Positions 35,554-47,931 of a DNA stretch of 64,000 bases are shown piece by piece (the stretch's first letter is position 1; the number at the start of each line of letters is the position of its first letter). This DNA comes from Paraspadella gotoi. Its lineage: Eukaryota; Chaetognatha. The notes under the pieces were generated by a model. That model searched no databases. It saw only the letters and a list, made by a program, of their open reading frames with translations, and was not told the DNA's origin. A program made the position numbers and the translations under genes. The DNA is taken from contig CM119271.1 of assembly GCA_051294375.1 (NCBI GenBank), positions 11,234,341 through 11,298,340 of the forward strand. Reading direction: 5' to 3'.

Positions 35554-36450
35554 ATTCATATGTCGATATCAGATACGAGGTATCAAAATATTGTTTCGCT
35601 TGGGCGTCTTCAGATGGTAGAGATGAATTTGAGGTCAGACGGGTCCTCGCTGCGAATGATTTTATGTTATATTAAGTTATATAGCTTTTAGCTTATTTTA
35701 TAAGAAGCTAAATGATTAATCATGATTCTTTAAATTACTGTTTGATAGTGTAACTATTAAGACCTTAATTTCTAGCTCCGAGTAATATCTGACGTAGTAT
35801 CTATTTGGCCTAATACTAGAAATAGAGTATCGAATATATTCATCAGGGTTATATTAATCAAGGTAAAACAACATGAAATGAAAACGGGAGAAGCAAACTT
35901 TAAAACGAAAGGCCATAAGAGCAACTGATTCTTACAAAGCGATCGAAAACAAAAGGATTATTGAACTACAAGACTGTGGGATAGTCTGGCTTGAAAGCTT
36001 ACAGGTTCAAGTTACGTTGTTATAGTGGAAATGGCATATCAAAAGACAGGAGACAAAATAGCTAAGATTAAAAAACTCTCTCTTTCTGTCTCTCTCTCTC
36101 TCTGTCTCTCTCTCTCTGTCTCTCTCTCTCTCTAGTTATTTCAACACCGATATCGATATTAAGAGGTTAGAATGAAGTGACTCCATCTCTCCATCATGCA
36201 ACCACGTGAGGTGGAACCACCGTTGCGGAGTCACTGTTGTTGTTGTTGCTGCTGTTGTCGTTGTCGTTGTCCTCGTACTCAGAAAGCGAGCAGAAGAAAA
36301 TGCGTTAATGATTATAAAGGTTAAGCTTGGTTGACTCATGGCTCGGAAATCCGGTTCAGACCGGTTCAGACCGGTTGCAACTGACGAGCGATGATTTTTT
36401 TGATCGCGCGTGGAGGAAGACGTGATTTCTTTTGCCCCATCTTCCAATTT
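34530..36450. other. No gene recognised
   Basis: (CCT)n at 34668-34705, G-rich sequence to ~35040, (CT)n at 35500-35548 and 36075-36134. One short frame after 35549 (SYVDIRYEVSKYCFAWASSD) is not supported by splice sites. Confidence 0.45.
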
Positions 36451-36458
36451 AATATATT

Positions 36459-36865
36459 ATATATATTGATTCATTGATTCATAAATTTATTCATTCATTT
36501 ATCCTTTCATTTATTTATTCATTCATTTATTCATTTAATCAGTCAGTTATTCATTCATTCATTCATTTATTTATTCATTCATTCAGCAATTCATTCATTT
36601 ATTTATTCATTAATTTATTTATTTATTCAATCATTCGTTCAATTTATTCATTCATTCTTAATAACTTATCTGCATTTACTGTTTATCGTTTATACATTTA
36701 TTGATTCATTCGTTCATTGATTCATTCGGTAATTGAATTATTCATTTATTTATTACAATCATAACATCTTATACTTAGTTATAGCCAAATAACCTTACTT
36801 CATCCTCTTTCATTCATTCATTCATTCATTCATTCATTCATTCATTCATTCATTCATTCATTAAT
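36459..36865 (+). repeat. ATTC/ATTT tetranucleotide region
   Basis: Imperfect ATTCATTT units to ~36740 and a cleaner (ATTC)n run at ~36810-36862. Confidence 0.9.
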
Positions 36866-37705
36866 TCAGCGACAAAGCCACTTCGTAAAAAAATAACTGA
36901 AGACGTTAAAAAGACAAACTAAGAATTAATAGGAAAGGTAAGTTTTGGGATCGACGTCGCAAGGGTGAGGCTTTTCTTTTCTTTTCGACCCGATCTGATC
37001 TCAACAGAAGAAACAATTTGTCGAATTCTTATTAGAAGATCTGACTTCGACGGTCGGGTTGGTAGATTCCTTATTACGAGCCGCGTTGATTGGTTGAAGG
37101 AAATCTTTTACCAAAAAAGGTAAAAAATATAATTTGAAAGGAACATGTAGCCCTTCTCATTGGCCAGTTCCGAATTTCGGTGATTTCCCCGATCTTTTAC
37201 CAAAAAAAGGTAAAAAATATAATTTGAGAGGCGGGAAGGAAAAAGTAGTAACTATGACAACGGGAGGAATGCCTGTGATACCTGGGACGCGGGTTATCTC
37301 ACCAACTGTTCTAGGGGCTGCGGACCCTCAGTGACCGCCTCCTGTCACTGACTCCTGTCATGTTTAGACCGTCACATTTAAGCCAGAAGCGAGATACGCA
37401 CGGTTGTAACGAGATGTTAACAGGTTTGTTTCTCTCTCTCTCTCTTCCTCTCTCTCTCTCTCTCTCTCTCATTTTCTTTCCTTGTCTATTTTTCAATCCT
37501 TTAAATATTTTTCCTGACAAAAAAAAATGACGAAAAAATGCTCTTGTTAAAACCACAAAAAAAAAAACTGTCTGAAGAAAGAACTATTTTGTTGCTCCAC
37601 GCACTATAATGAAAAGTTTAAGAAAAACTTATTTCATCTTTGAAACATTAAAATATTTATATATGCTTTTATATATATGTATATATATATATGTATATAT
37701 GCATA

Positions 37706-38433
37706 CAGAAGGCTTCATAATATAAAATGTGGTACCCATTTTTTGTGACCAGAATCTGTTCCCACCAAAGTACTCGATCAAATTTTATGAAATTTTACAT
37801 ATACAGTCCTAATGACGATATAAATGGAACTATCGAGGCGAATTTTGATATTCAACCCCTGACAAGAGATACAGGGTCCTGGGGCTGGACCCCTGGGGGG
37901 GCCAAAAAAAGCTAAAAATTTGTTTTTATATTTTAATATTTTTAGTAGCATTAGGTGCATTGACGTCTTAAACATGTAAAAAAAACATTTTAGAACTAAA
38001 ATTGATAAATTTTCAATAATTAAGCATTGTTTGAAGATGCATGGTTCATCGTTTTACTTCCAATTTTCCAAAATTATTCCAAATCTGACTTGAACAGCTG
38101 ATGTTCATGAAGATAAAAATTAAGGTAAACTAACATTTTTGAGGTAATAAATAGGTTTTTGGGGAATAGTAAACGTCTGTACAACTGTTCAAAACAAAAA
38201 TATTTTAAAAATTTGTAAAAAATTTTTACCATTTTTTGCCCCAATGGGTGAACCCCCAGAGGGCCCATATCTCGGCTCAGGGGTCAAATATTGAAATTCG
38301 CCTCAATAGTTCTATTTATATTCACATAGGGATCGTTCATACTAAATTTCAATAAATTTGGTCCAGTAGTTTTCTCGGAACGTGTTCTGGTCACAAAAAA
38401 TGGGTACCACATTTTATAATATGAAGCCTTCTG
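37706..38433. mobile_element. Non-autonomous DNA transposon (MITE-like) with long terminal inverted repeats
   Basis: Termini CAGAAGGCTTCATA and its reverse complement are each flanked by TA, as in Tc1/mariner-type insertions. The inverted arms extend ~215 bp, and the outer ~50 bp are nearly identical (both include GTGGTACCCATTTTTTGTG). The inner parts are visibly diverged. About 290 bp of AT-rich core has no transposase frame. Arm divergence suggests an old copy. Confidence 0.75.
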
Positions 38434-38474
38434 TATATGCTTACGTGGGATTTTTCAATGAGAACGAGAAAGCG

Positions 38475-38527
<53 letters not shown>

Positions 38528-39451
38528 CCTGGGTGACAGAGAGAGAGAAAGAGAGGGAAAGAAAGAGAGAAAAGAGAGAATTCATTTTTTTTTATCGATT
38601 TCATGACAGTTCAAAGATTTTCATGCTTTGACCCTTTTCGATATCCGGATAAATCCAGTTTCGATCGGTCGCTAAAATTCAGCGTCTATTTTAATTTTCA
38701 TGCCAATTAAATAGAAAATAAATTAATATACGGAAATCCTCTTGCAACTTGCGTCAGCTCTTGTTTTTTTTTCTCCTTTTTATCTTCTTTTTATATATAT
38801 TTTTTTAAAGTAAGTCAACCAATGTAGCCTCGCTGGAGCGGGGGCGGTGTGGTCTGAATACTGTGAAACCTGTTGGTGAGGAGGAGGAAGAGGAGGAGGA
38901 GGAGCAGGAGGAAAAGGATGAGTAAATCCTTTTCGATCATTAGATTATTACATTAAACTAAGCAATACCTATTCTCAACACAAAAAGAATAAAAAATCTA
39001 TTTTTTCCAGATCGAGAGAAATTCTCCGATCAATTTTTTAATCTTTAATTTTCAATGAAGCGTCGAATAAAAAAGTCACGATAGAGAATATTCTGATAAT
39101 CGCGTGATCCGTCGACATTCATACAAAAATAAAAACTAGCGAAAAAAAAAAACCCCAACATTTTTTTTTCCGATGAATTAAAAACTATTTTGTAAAAGAA
39201 AATTTTGTGGATTTAAGAAAACCGTATTTATTACTTTCCTCTCCACTCATTGACTCAATCGGGAGATGTGAAATTCAAAATCGAAAAACTTCAAATCCTA
39301 CGATTCCAAAGACGAATGACTGCTCGGCTGCGACAGCATCATCTCTTCCTACGGAGACAATTCTCTCACTTTTCACAGGGAGGTCAAACTCGTTCTCTCC
39401 CAGCTATTTTGTAAAGAATACAGGGAGTTTCGACTCGACCGCTTCATCAAG

Positions 39452-41392
39452 ATGACGGGATCCTGGTACATAAAGGCGATGCTCGCTTTCTTTTTGATGT
39501 TTGCTAGGTACTAATTGCGATAATGAAAGAATTATACATGACGTATTTTCATTCATAAACTTTTTCTTTAGTATTTTCCTCGTTGTGGAAGGGAACAAAA
39601 CGAAGCTGCTAAAATCGTCCAATCACTGCGGCATGTAAGCATTTCTTACAAGCAGTTGTAAGAATTTTTTTTAATTTAATTTTAAAATAAATCATTTGCC
39701 TTTTTGATTTTTATTACATAGCAATGAGGCAAGGTGCCATTATCATAAATTGAGAAAAATAAAAAAAATAACAATATTGAAGCAATAAAAAGGAACGTTT
39801 CCAGATTAATTCTTGGGACTATGACATTATGACATACAAGTGTTAACGATAAACCCTCTCCACACAATCCTCCGTCCATTGTTCTTTTGTTCAACATCCA
39901 CCCGGCCTCTATCTCATGACTTTCTTCACCAGAACGAGGAACCCACTGGGTCAAATCGACCTCCGCCTCGAGATCAAGATGGACATCTTGATCGATCCGC
40001 CCGTAGACGAGTATAAAACGAGTCCCCACGACAGGGGCGTCAAACTGCAGCGGCTGGACAAAGGCGACGCTTCCGGTTGGCGAGACGTCGGACGACGCTT
40101 TCCGAATTGTCGCTACGCCGATTGCAGCGACGACGACAACGCGGGGGCGCTGAGGTCGACGTATTGGATCAAACTGAAAAAGAAGAAAAAGATTCAGATC
40201 GTCTTGGCCCTGACGGTGAGGATCGATCCACTGCTCTTTTATTTATACAGAAATATTTTAAATTGAAAAGTTAATGATAAAAAATGAATTCAAAATGAGA
40301 ATTTAATTGCATAATTAAATTTTTTTAATAATTTTAAAGCTAACTGAAATTGTGCCATATATTACGGTACAGAAACGTTGCTGTTTCGTTATCGAAGACT
40401 GATTGCAAAAAAAGTATGTTTCTTTTAAAAAGATTCTATTTTTTAATCCAGTCCCCGCGCCTCGGGATTCATAGGCATTAGGCATAAGGCAGGCACACAA
40501 AAAAGCGCCCAGATAATTGTACAGCGTACGCCCAGGGTCTATTAGCCTATCACCTCGCAATCGAATGAACAAAATCCTAAAGGCATGAAGAGACAGTAAT
40601 TATTGATAAGTGTTAATGACAGAACCGTTCAATATAAGCAGTCCCTGAGCTTCGGATCAGGCTGTAACACAATGTTACAGGCGGGTTAAGCGCCCCGTCC
40701 CTCTTAACTGCCAGACGACCACCGGGCTAGAACCCCGGACCTTTGGGTTGGGAGGCGAATGACTTGCCTCCGGCACCAATGGCCGCTGATGAACGGTTGG
40801 TGGATTTTAGTCCACCATAGGCAACGTTTTTTATTTTTAAGACTTAAAAATTTGATAATAAATAAATGTATGTCCAGTAAACATTTAAAGTTAAAATGGG
40901 GATTAATTTTTATCATTTAACTCCCAGCCAGCCAATTTCGACGACGCTTCGACCCTTTGCTTTCGCGCCCGCGTCGACGAATCCAGTCGGCTCGTCGCCA
41001 ACACCGACGCCATCTGCGTCGAGAGACAAGAGGTCGCGAGATGCGTCAACGGGACGACGGTGACGGAGATGACGACGACGACGTCGGAGACGATTACGGA
41101 GACGACTATGACGACGACGCCGACGACTAAAGACGAATTTTGGGGATTGTTCCTTGTCATAATCGTTATCTGTCTGATCCTGGTCATCGTCCAATTTCGT
41201 GACAAAATAAGACTCTGCTTCTGTCGCCACGCCTATCGTCTCGTTGGAAAACGTCAGGCTTGCTCTTGCGTCAAGGATCCGGATTCCGATGATGACGACG
41301 ACGACGACGACGACGACAAAGCCACTGCCGCAGCTGCAACCGCTGCCGAGGCTCCCTCCACCGGCGGTGCGAGAGCCGATACTCCTATTTGA
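39452..41392 (+). CDS. Small single-pass membrane protein with signal peptide, three exons
   Basis: The exons are 39452-39507, 39933-40215 and 40928-41392, giving 267 residues. Exon 1 is ATG plus a signal peptide (MTGSWYIKAMLAFFLMFA) to the donor GCTAG|GTACTA, phase 2. Exon 2 starts after CTTTCTTCACCAG with the third base of that codon and ends phase 0 at CTGACG|GTGAGG. Exon 3 starts phase 0 after TTTAACTCCCAG. The ectodomain has cysteines at about 78, 83, 124, 143 and 152 and a sequon NGT at 154. A Thr-rich stalk (162-180) follows, then a membrane helix at ~184-203. The cytoplasmic tail is CFC-rich, with a ten-Asp run and an Ala-rich end. AATAAA lies at 41450, 58 bp past the stop. This looks like a type I receptor-like protein. 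Family not recognised; extra exons inside the introns remain possible. Confidence 0.75.
40586..40818 (-). mobile_element. tRNA-derived SINE-like element, copy 2
   Basis: Same 233-bp element as at 11210-11442, here flanked by AGGCA on both sides. It lies inside the second intron (40216-40927) of the three-exon membrane-protein gene, antisense to that gene. Confidence 0.72.
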
Positions 41393-41449
41393 AACGCCTT
41401 TTTCAGGCAATTAAGTGAAAAGAACAAATGAACAGTGGAGGTGAATGGA

Positions 41450-41455
41450 AATAAA
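41450..41455 (+). promoter_or_regulatory. Poly-A signal AATAAA of the membrane-protein gene
   Basis: A consensus AATAAA hexamer lies 58 bp after the stop codon of the three-exon gene, at a normal distance for a short 3' UTR. Confidence 0.55.
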
Positions 41456-42659
41456 CTGCTGAAAGAGTCGCCTTTATGAAACTGATTGAAAATTAACCGG
41501 GAGTAAATTAAATTAAATTAATCTATGTCAACCAAATTTTAGCCACGATCTCTGCATTTCAAGATACTAAAGATCCAAATCGTGCTTTTAATTTCTTTTT
41601 TTTTAATTTTTTTTTATATATATTTTTTTTAATATCAATTGTCCAGTAAAAAAACATGACAAAATAAGCCGATTTAAAAAGTGCATGAAAAATGGAAGAT
41701 TTTCGTGCAATCTGCAATAATCCTACTTTCACGTACTGGGTCATTGACTTCGTTCGTCATAACGTTTTAAGTTCGTTTCGTGTTTTAATTACAGTCAGAG
41801 TTTATTCTTTGTTAATAAAACGTGTTAAAAGAAAAAAAACCCGAGACTTGTTTTTCCTAAACGTAATTGATACTCATGAGTCATTGATAGTCATGAGTGA
41901 TCGAGTCATAAGAGTTCATGACGACAAGAATAAAAAAAAAACTTGTTTTTCTGGTTACATGACTTATTAGCAAGAAGATCCAGCTGTCATCTTGGGGTCA
42001 ACACGACCCTATTGCGATAGAGAGTTCGGCTGGTCTCTTGGTAGGTCGTCGTCGTCGTCGTTCTTTTTGTTCTTGTTCAACAATAAACACAAATATTTTT
42101 GTTACAAAAAAAATTTCAATGTTTGGACCTTTTTAAACGGTTAAGTTTATCTATCAAAAGATAAATACTAAAAAAGCGTAAAAGCAGGTATAAGAAAAAC
42201 TTATAATAATTTGATTATGGTGCAACAAACAATTAAAAGTACAATCTAATAAAATATTTATTATACAAAATAAGAGACTCAGAAACCAGACCAGATAAAA
42301 AAAAACAAGATCTTTATTTCCTTTTTCGTAGTGATCATTTTTAAACTCACCGCAATAAATCACTGACCCAAACCTCATCGGTCGAATTTAAGAGAAAATG
42401 TACGCCAGATGCCACTGATGACAGTCTTTACAACGCCAGTCTTTACAACGCCACTCTTTTATTGCCATTCTGACTTTCTACCGACCCAGTCCAACCCCCC
42501 CCCCATGCCCCTCTCCCGATGCTATAATAGTCATCAATTCAGTCGCCTTCCAAGAATAACTCGAACGGTACGGCACCTGTCTGCACCTGTCAGCACCGGA
42601 CGGTGGAGCACAGAATCTACTCGGGACGGGACTCGCTAGTGGAAGACCAGTGGGCGCAG

Positions 42660-43146
42660 GAGGTCACTTAATGGAATGGCGCTTGACCAACCTGTCATCA
42701 TAATGCGGCTCCTGTCAAAATGCCGAACCTCTCGCCATAACGCGGCACCTGTCGTCAAAGTGCGTCGTCAAAATGCGGCACCTGTCATCAAAATTCAGCA
42801 TCTTTCGGAAAATACATCATCCGTCGCCAAAATTCGGCACCTGTCATCGAAATGCCGAACGTGTTGTTAAACGAGGGCACCGGTCTGTCCAATTCGAAAA
42901 CCAGAGGGCATCAGTCGGCACTCGACAGCCGTCAATTGAAAAGCCCACTTTTGTCACTTTAGACGCACGGCACCTGTCATTAAATGCCGTCACCTGACGG
43001 CACGGCGCCTTCGACGGCACCTGATAACCCGGCGTCACCCCCCCCACAATTTTTTTTTTCTGATGGACGAGGCGTTTTTGCCACGGAGGTGGCGGCGCAA
43101 ATGGATTTGGCAAATGGATTCGGCGGCGGCGGCTGCGGCTGCGACT

Positions 43147-43178
<32 letters not shown>

Positions 43179-44080
43179 TACGGCAGTTGAGACGGCGTCG
43201 TATGGTCCATGTCAACTTTGATCCTCGGCGATCCTTCGCGGATTATGGGCCGAAGCTAAACGGACGGATGCCGTGGCGAATGTCGTGAAAGATGCCGAGT
43301 CGGATAACGTGAGGAATCCATGTTGGATGCCGTGACAGATGCCGTGACAGATGTCTTTAAAGATGACGTTACAGAACGCATGACCTGACAGAGGCCAAGT
43401 CGGGTGCCGTGACAGATTTCGTGGCGAATGCCGTGAAAATGCCGTGGGCGATTCTGCCGTCGGTTCTTTGCAAATGCCGTTCGGCACCTGTAAAATCCCG
43501 CGACAAACGAGCAGGTGCCGAAGAATTTGCTGAATCCGATGTCGCGGCAGGTGCCAGTTTAGGTGCCGTATTACTATCAGGTGCCAGTTTAGGTGCCAAA
43601 GCAGGTGCCAGGCTTTGTGACGTAGCAGTTGTCAGGTTAGGTACTGAAGCAGGTGCCAGGTTAGGGGCCGATGCAGGTGCAGAAGCGTTCGACGATTCAG
43701 GTGCAAGAGCAGGTGCCGGCGCGATCGGCGAGGTCGAGATGACGCCGGATTTGCTTCTCGCGGCGTCGAAGCTTTGAGAGTCAATTTCACAGGTGCAATG
43801 GGGGTTGGGCTTTTGGAGTTGGGCATTGGCGGTTGGGCATTGGGGATTGGGCGTCAATTGGGCTTCGGGTTTAGGACATTGGATGTCAGATGTCAAGAGT
43901 TGGGTGTTTGACAATGGGCATCGGCCATAGTCTGTCAGGAATTGGATGTTGGGCTTTAATCGTTGGGTGCCGGGAGTCGGGTATTGGGCATCGGGCATTG
44001 GTGGCTGGGTGTCGGGTGTCGGGCATTGGGTGTTTGATGTCGGGCGTTGGGTGTCAAGTGTCGGGCACTGCATTTGGATT
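42660..44080 (+). repeat. Cluster of four adjacent minisatellites
   Basis: 42690-42900: ~22-bp units of AATGCGGCACCTGTCATCAA type. 43240-43440: ~18-bp units of GATGCCGTGACAGATGCC type. 43480-43735: 18-bp-class units of GCAGGTGCCAGTTTAGGT type. 43800-44080: TTGGGCATTGGGTGTCGGGC type. A (GGC)n tract lies at 43114-43185. Adjacent families share GGCACC/GGTGCC or GTCGGG elements. Confidence 0.75.
43369..44073 (-). CDS. Low-confidence 234-codon frame through minisatellite DNA
   Basis: A minus-strand frame stays open for 234 codons across two different minisatellites. The N-terminal half repeats a TQCPTPDTQ-like unit and the C-terminal half repeats an APALAPxSSNA-like unit, ending near FTGAERHLQRTDG. 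Tandem units with no stop codon can keep a frame open by chance, and the plus strand is also open over much of it. No splice sites, signal peptide or family resemblance support it. Confidence 0.15.
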   Translation of the reverse strand: MQCPTLDTQRPTSNTQCPTPDTQPPMPDAQYPTPGTQRLKPNIQFLTDYGRCPLSNTQLLTSDIQCPKPEAQLTPNPQCPTANAQLQKPNPHCTCEIDSQSFDAARSKSGVISTSPIAPAPALAPESSNASAPASAPNLAPASVPNLTTATSQSLAPALAPKLAPDSNTAPKLAPAATSDSANSSAPARLSRDFTGAERHLQRTDGRIAHGIFTAFATKSVTAPDLASVRSCVL

Positions 44081-44228
44081 TTCAGGTAGAAGTCGGAAGT
44101 CGGAATGATTTATGGCATCGACTGAACCGAGGGGTCGGTTGCTCTCTCTCTCTCTCTCTCCTCTCCTCTCTCTCTCTCTCTCTCTCTCATCTTTCTCTCT
44201 CTCTCATCTTGCTTGCACGTTCACACAG

Positions 44229-44306
44229 GCGATGGATTTTTTGGAAGAGGAAAGGAAAAACCACAATGTCACCTTGAGGGACCGGATGGAAAGAGAGAGA
44301 GAGAGA
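44229..44306 (+). CDS. Short coiled-coil exon, unidentified protein
   Basis: An acceptor (GCACGTTCACACAG) is followed by AMDFLEEERKNHNVTLRDRM and then ERERE codons made by a GA repeat. A possible donor (AGAGA|GTGAGA) closes it in phase 0 at 44306. The peptide is charged and helix-like. The GA microsatellite abuts or enters the exon, so the 3' edge is uncertain. It may belong with the Gln-rich terminal exon at 48801, which has similar helical character, but nothing proves the link. Confidence 0.42.
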
Positions 44307-44321
44307 GTGAGAGAGAGAGAG

Positions 44322-44371
<50 letters not shown>

Positions 44372-44459
44372 TTCAATGAGAAATAAAACCCGAACATATT
44401 TTCTTTTATTTTTTAAATTGACATCAGTTTACAACGACTACAAAAAGGAAGCATAATTA

Positions 44460-46012
44460 AAAGTAAAGCCGTGGTATAGTTTATATATATAATTAATTTA
44501 TTATATATATAGAAAACCCTGATTCGATTTAAAATTAGTATAAATGCTTCCATCCGTCTTACTAGGAAAGATTCTCCCACAATCCTAGTGACAATTAGTC
44601 TGAGGCGATAAAACATTGGAAAACCATGATGACATCTCGCAAAACCATCATCCGTTTATGTTTATCCATAAAATATGTCGATTTTCGTGCGTTGAATTTA
44701 AAGCCAAACCATTTTGATTATCGGTTAATTATAATTGCATTTGTGCTACGAATGTTAAGGGGCAAAGGAAGCGTGTAGAGAGATTGTTAAATTAACAAAT
44801 AGATGAATTAAATCAATGCATATATAGAGAAAGAGAGAGAGAGATTCAGGAAAAAAATAAAAATAATTAGAGAAAATATGAACAATTGAGTTGTAATTCT
44901 CTGAGGTTCGGGTTTTGGTCGTGGGAGTTTTATTTCCTTCCCTTCGCCGACCTCGTGGGTCGAAGTGTGGAGGGTGGAAGAGCCGTAATGTGGTGGGTGG
45001 TTTGGTGAAACGATGAAGTGTGGGGACTTAGTGGGGTTGTGAATATGTGCCGGAGATTTGGGGGGAAAAGATATTTTCAAATGTGAGATGGTCAGTAATG
45101 CGAAAAATATTTTTTTTAAAATTAGCTCAAGGTAATTTGTAATTTGAAATTTGTGTTTCCCGCAATATGTCCTACAGAATCTGGGCACTATATTTTAAAA
45201 GCACCCAATATCTGTTCCTCTTCCATGAACTTTAATTCATATATCTAACCATGGGTTCTGACCACAACATAATATCTAAAACCATAATCCTAAAAAAATA
45301 TTTAAAAAATGAAAATGATAATCTTTCAGAAAAGTTTTTAAACAATTCCCCATCCTAATCCCTGGTTAATTCTTTAATTTAATTTTAATTATAATTTTAA
45401 TTTTAATTTAGTTCTTATTTTTTTTTTAAACTAATTTTTAAACCTAAAAAATAACTATTTCTGAATTTAAACCGAAACAGGGCCTCTTTGGAAAATATGG
45501 CCAGAATGGGTTTCGATTTTGGGGGAATTTTGTCTGTAACGGAAAAGAGATATAACCTGGGAATTGTACGGGTTAAAATGAGCCGAGGAATTGTCGGGTA
45601 TTGGTCCCTTTGGGGGGGGGAGGGAGAGCGAAAGATGGCCATAACTGGAAATGATGCAATGGGTCGTTTTAATAAGGAGGGGGTAAAAACAAGAACCCGA
45701 GGTTAAGAGGGTAGGTAAGAGGGAAAAAGTGTAAGAAGGTGAAAAAGGAAGTGATTAGAGAGAAATAGATAAATAAAATTAATAGATGAATAGATCAATG
45801 AGATAAATCGATAAATAGATATAAAAAATAAGAAGAAAGTAGAAAAAAATGTGAAATAAAATAAAAGTTAAAAAGGGTAGGAGAGAGAGAGAGTGCAAGA
45901 AAAACAGAAAAAGAATAAGAGAAAGCGAAAGGGAAAGGGAAAGGGTGATAAGAATAAAAGGAGAGAGAAGAAATAGAAGAGAGAGAAAGTAGAGAGGAGA
46001 GAGAGAGGAGAG

Positions 46013-46059
<47 letters not shown>

Positions 46060-46210
46060 AGAGTGTATAAAAGAGCGTAATGGGTAGAAGATTCCCTTCG
46101 CCGCCAAAACGGGTCCCGGGACGACATCGTTAAGGGTTTCCCCCTGAGAGTCGTCGACCCTTAGGTTGAGGAGGGGCGAGGTGGGATTTCACAACTCGAA
46201 AGTCTTTTCA
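44460..46210. other. AT-rich DNA, no gene seen
   Basis: AT-rich with purine-rich microsatellite patches (45870-46070). Nothing exon-like. Confidence 0.5.
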
Positions 46211-46214
46211 CTCT

Positions 46215-46410
46215 CGGAATTTTCACGAGATTCCCCCACACTCAAAAGACGCACAGCCTCAAAACCTCACAACATCACTGACTCACAAATTCACTGATAG
46301 ACCGAGGCACAGCTTTTCAAGCTCACTGACTCATCCTCACTGATTCACAATCTCAGTGACAAACCGACTTACAGCCTCACAACCTCACAACCTCACAACC
46401 TCACGTTCTC
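46215..46410 (+). repeat. CCTCACAAC-type ~10-bp repeat
   Basis: Repeated CTCACTGACTCA and CCTCACAACCTCACAACCTC units. Confidence 0.65.
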
Positions 46411-47528
46411 ACCTCCTACTCACTTCCCCTCTCCACGTTAGTCTCCATTTCCCGGTGGTGGCTCGTCGAGCGTCATTTTAATCCTTAAATCGAAAATTAT
46501 ATAATAAAAATAATGAGGTGTTTTTATTCATATCACATTATGATACAGATGCATACAAACAAAGACATTAACAGCAAAATAGACAATAGAAAAATAATAA
46601 ATAAGCAATTTAGGTAACCATGGCATACAATAAAATCTCGAAATTGTTTTAATAAATCTCGTTTATGTCGGATCGATTTCGTCGACAATGCCGTGTCAGA
46701 CAAAATGAATCCCCTTAAAGAGTTCTTCAAAATCAAAAGTATGAATTTGATAATTAGCATTCTTGTTGTTATTATTACAACGCGATGTTAGTTTATTATT
46801 TTTATTTGATGACTCGATCGTTACTCGTAATGTTTTAAATAGAATGACGGGACATACGGACCGACGGAAGAACGGACAGAAAACACCGCGGCGAATAGTG
46901 AGATTTTATGAGAAGCTTCTTACTCCTTTTCATGCCCGACCANNNNNNNNNNNNNNNNNNNNNNNNNNNNNNNNNNNNNNNNNNNNNNNNNNNNNNNNNN
47001 NNNNNNNNNNNNNNNNNNNNNNNNNNNNNNNNNNNNNNNNNNNNNNNNNNNNNNNNNNNNNNNNNNNNNNNNNNNNNNNNNNNNNNNNNNNNNNNNNNNN
47101 NNNNNNNNNNNNNNNNNNNNNNNNNNNNNNNNNNNNNNNNNNNNNNNNNNNNNNNNNNNNNNNNNNNNNNNNNNNNNNNNNNNNNNNNNNNNNNNNNNNN
47201 NNNNNNNNNNNNNNNNNNNNNNNNNNNNNNNNNNNNNNNNNNNNNNNNNNNNNNNNNNNNNNNNNNNNNNNNNNNNNNNNNNNNNNNNNNNNNNNNNNNN
47301 NNNNNNNNNNNNNNNNNNNNNNNNNNNNNNNNNNNNNNNNNNNNNNNNNNNNNNNNNNNNNNNNNNNNNNNNNNNNNNNNNNNNNNNNNNNNNNNNNNNN
47401 NNNNNNNNNNNNNNNNNNCTTTTCAATCTTTTATATGTACCTTGGAATTTAAAATTGTATTTTTGTTGTAAACGATAGCTTGTACGACCTGGGAGACGTC
47501 TTTGGAGATTTTTGGAGATTGATTGCAG

Positions 47529-47687
47529 ATGCTGCAAGCTACATTGCTTGATGATTTTGACAAACGGAAGCAACAAGCAATTTTTGAGCGACGAACGTTG
47601 AGCAGAAAAGGAAAATCTGTTTTATCTGATATAACGAGATCAGATCTGCAGCGAGAAGGAAAAAAAAAGCCAATTCTTACTCGGGGA
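47529..47687 (+). CDS. Possible exon, truncated by gap
   Basis: After an acceptor-like GATTGATTGCAG, the frame reads MLQATLLDDFDKRKQQAIFE... and on to LQREGKKKPILTRG, where the N-run begins. It is strongly charged and helix-like. Third positions are AT-rich, unlike the confident exons here, so it may be transposon-derived. The minus strand is also open across the same bases. Confidence 0.25.
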
Positions 47688-47895
47688 NNNNNNNNNNNNN
47701 NNNNNNNNNNNNNNNNNNNNNNNNNNNNNNNNNNNNNNNNNNNNNNNNNNNNNNNNNNNNNNNNNNNNNNNNNNNNNNNNNNNNNNNNNNNNNNNNNNNN
47801 NNNNNNNNNNNNNNNNNNNNNNNNNNNNNNNNNNNNNNNNNNNNNNNNNNNNNNNNNNNNNNNNNNNNNNNNNNNNNNNNNNNNNNNNNNNNNNN

Positions 47896-47931
<36 letters not shown>

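Noticed and set aside
35549-35675. Frame SYVDIRYEVSKYCFAWASSD after a (CT)n tract
   Set aside because: Protein-like for a short stretch but no acceptor-donor pair or GC3 bias supports it.
40913-41410. 165-codon minus-strand frame antisense to the membrane-protein gene
   Set aside because: Mirror of exon 3; the plus strand has matching splice phases, a membrane helix and a poly-A signal.
43064-43218. Poly-Ala or Gly-rich short protein
   Set aside because: Both readings come from a (GGC)n run; no splice or family evidence.
42660-43740. CRISPR-like array of short repeats
   Set aside because: Units are contiguous and degenerate with no unique spacers, in a eukaryotic scaffold.
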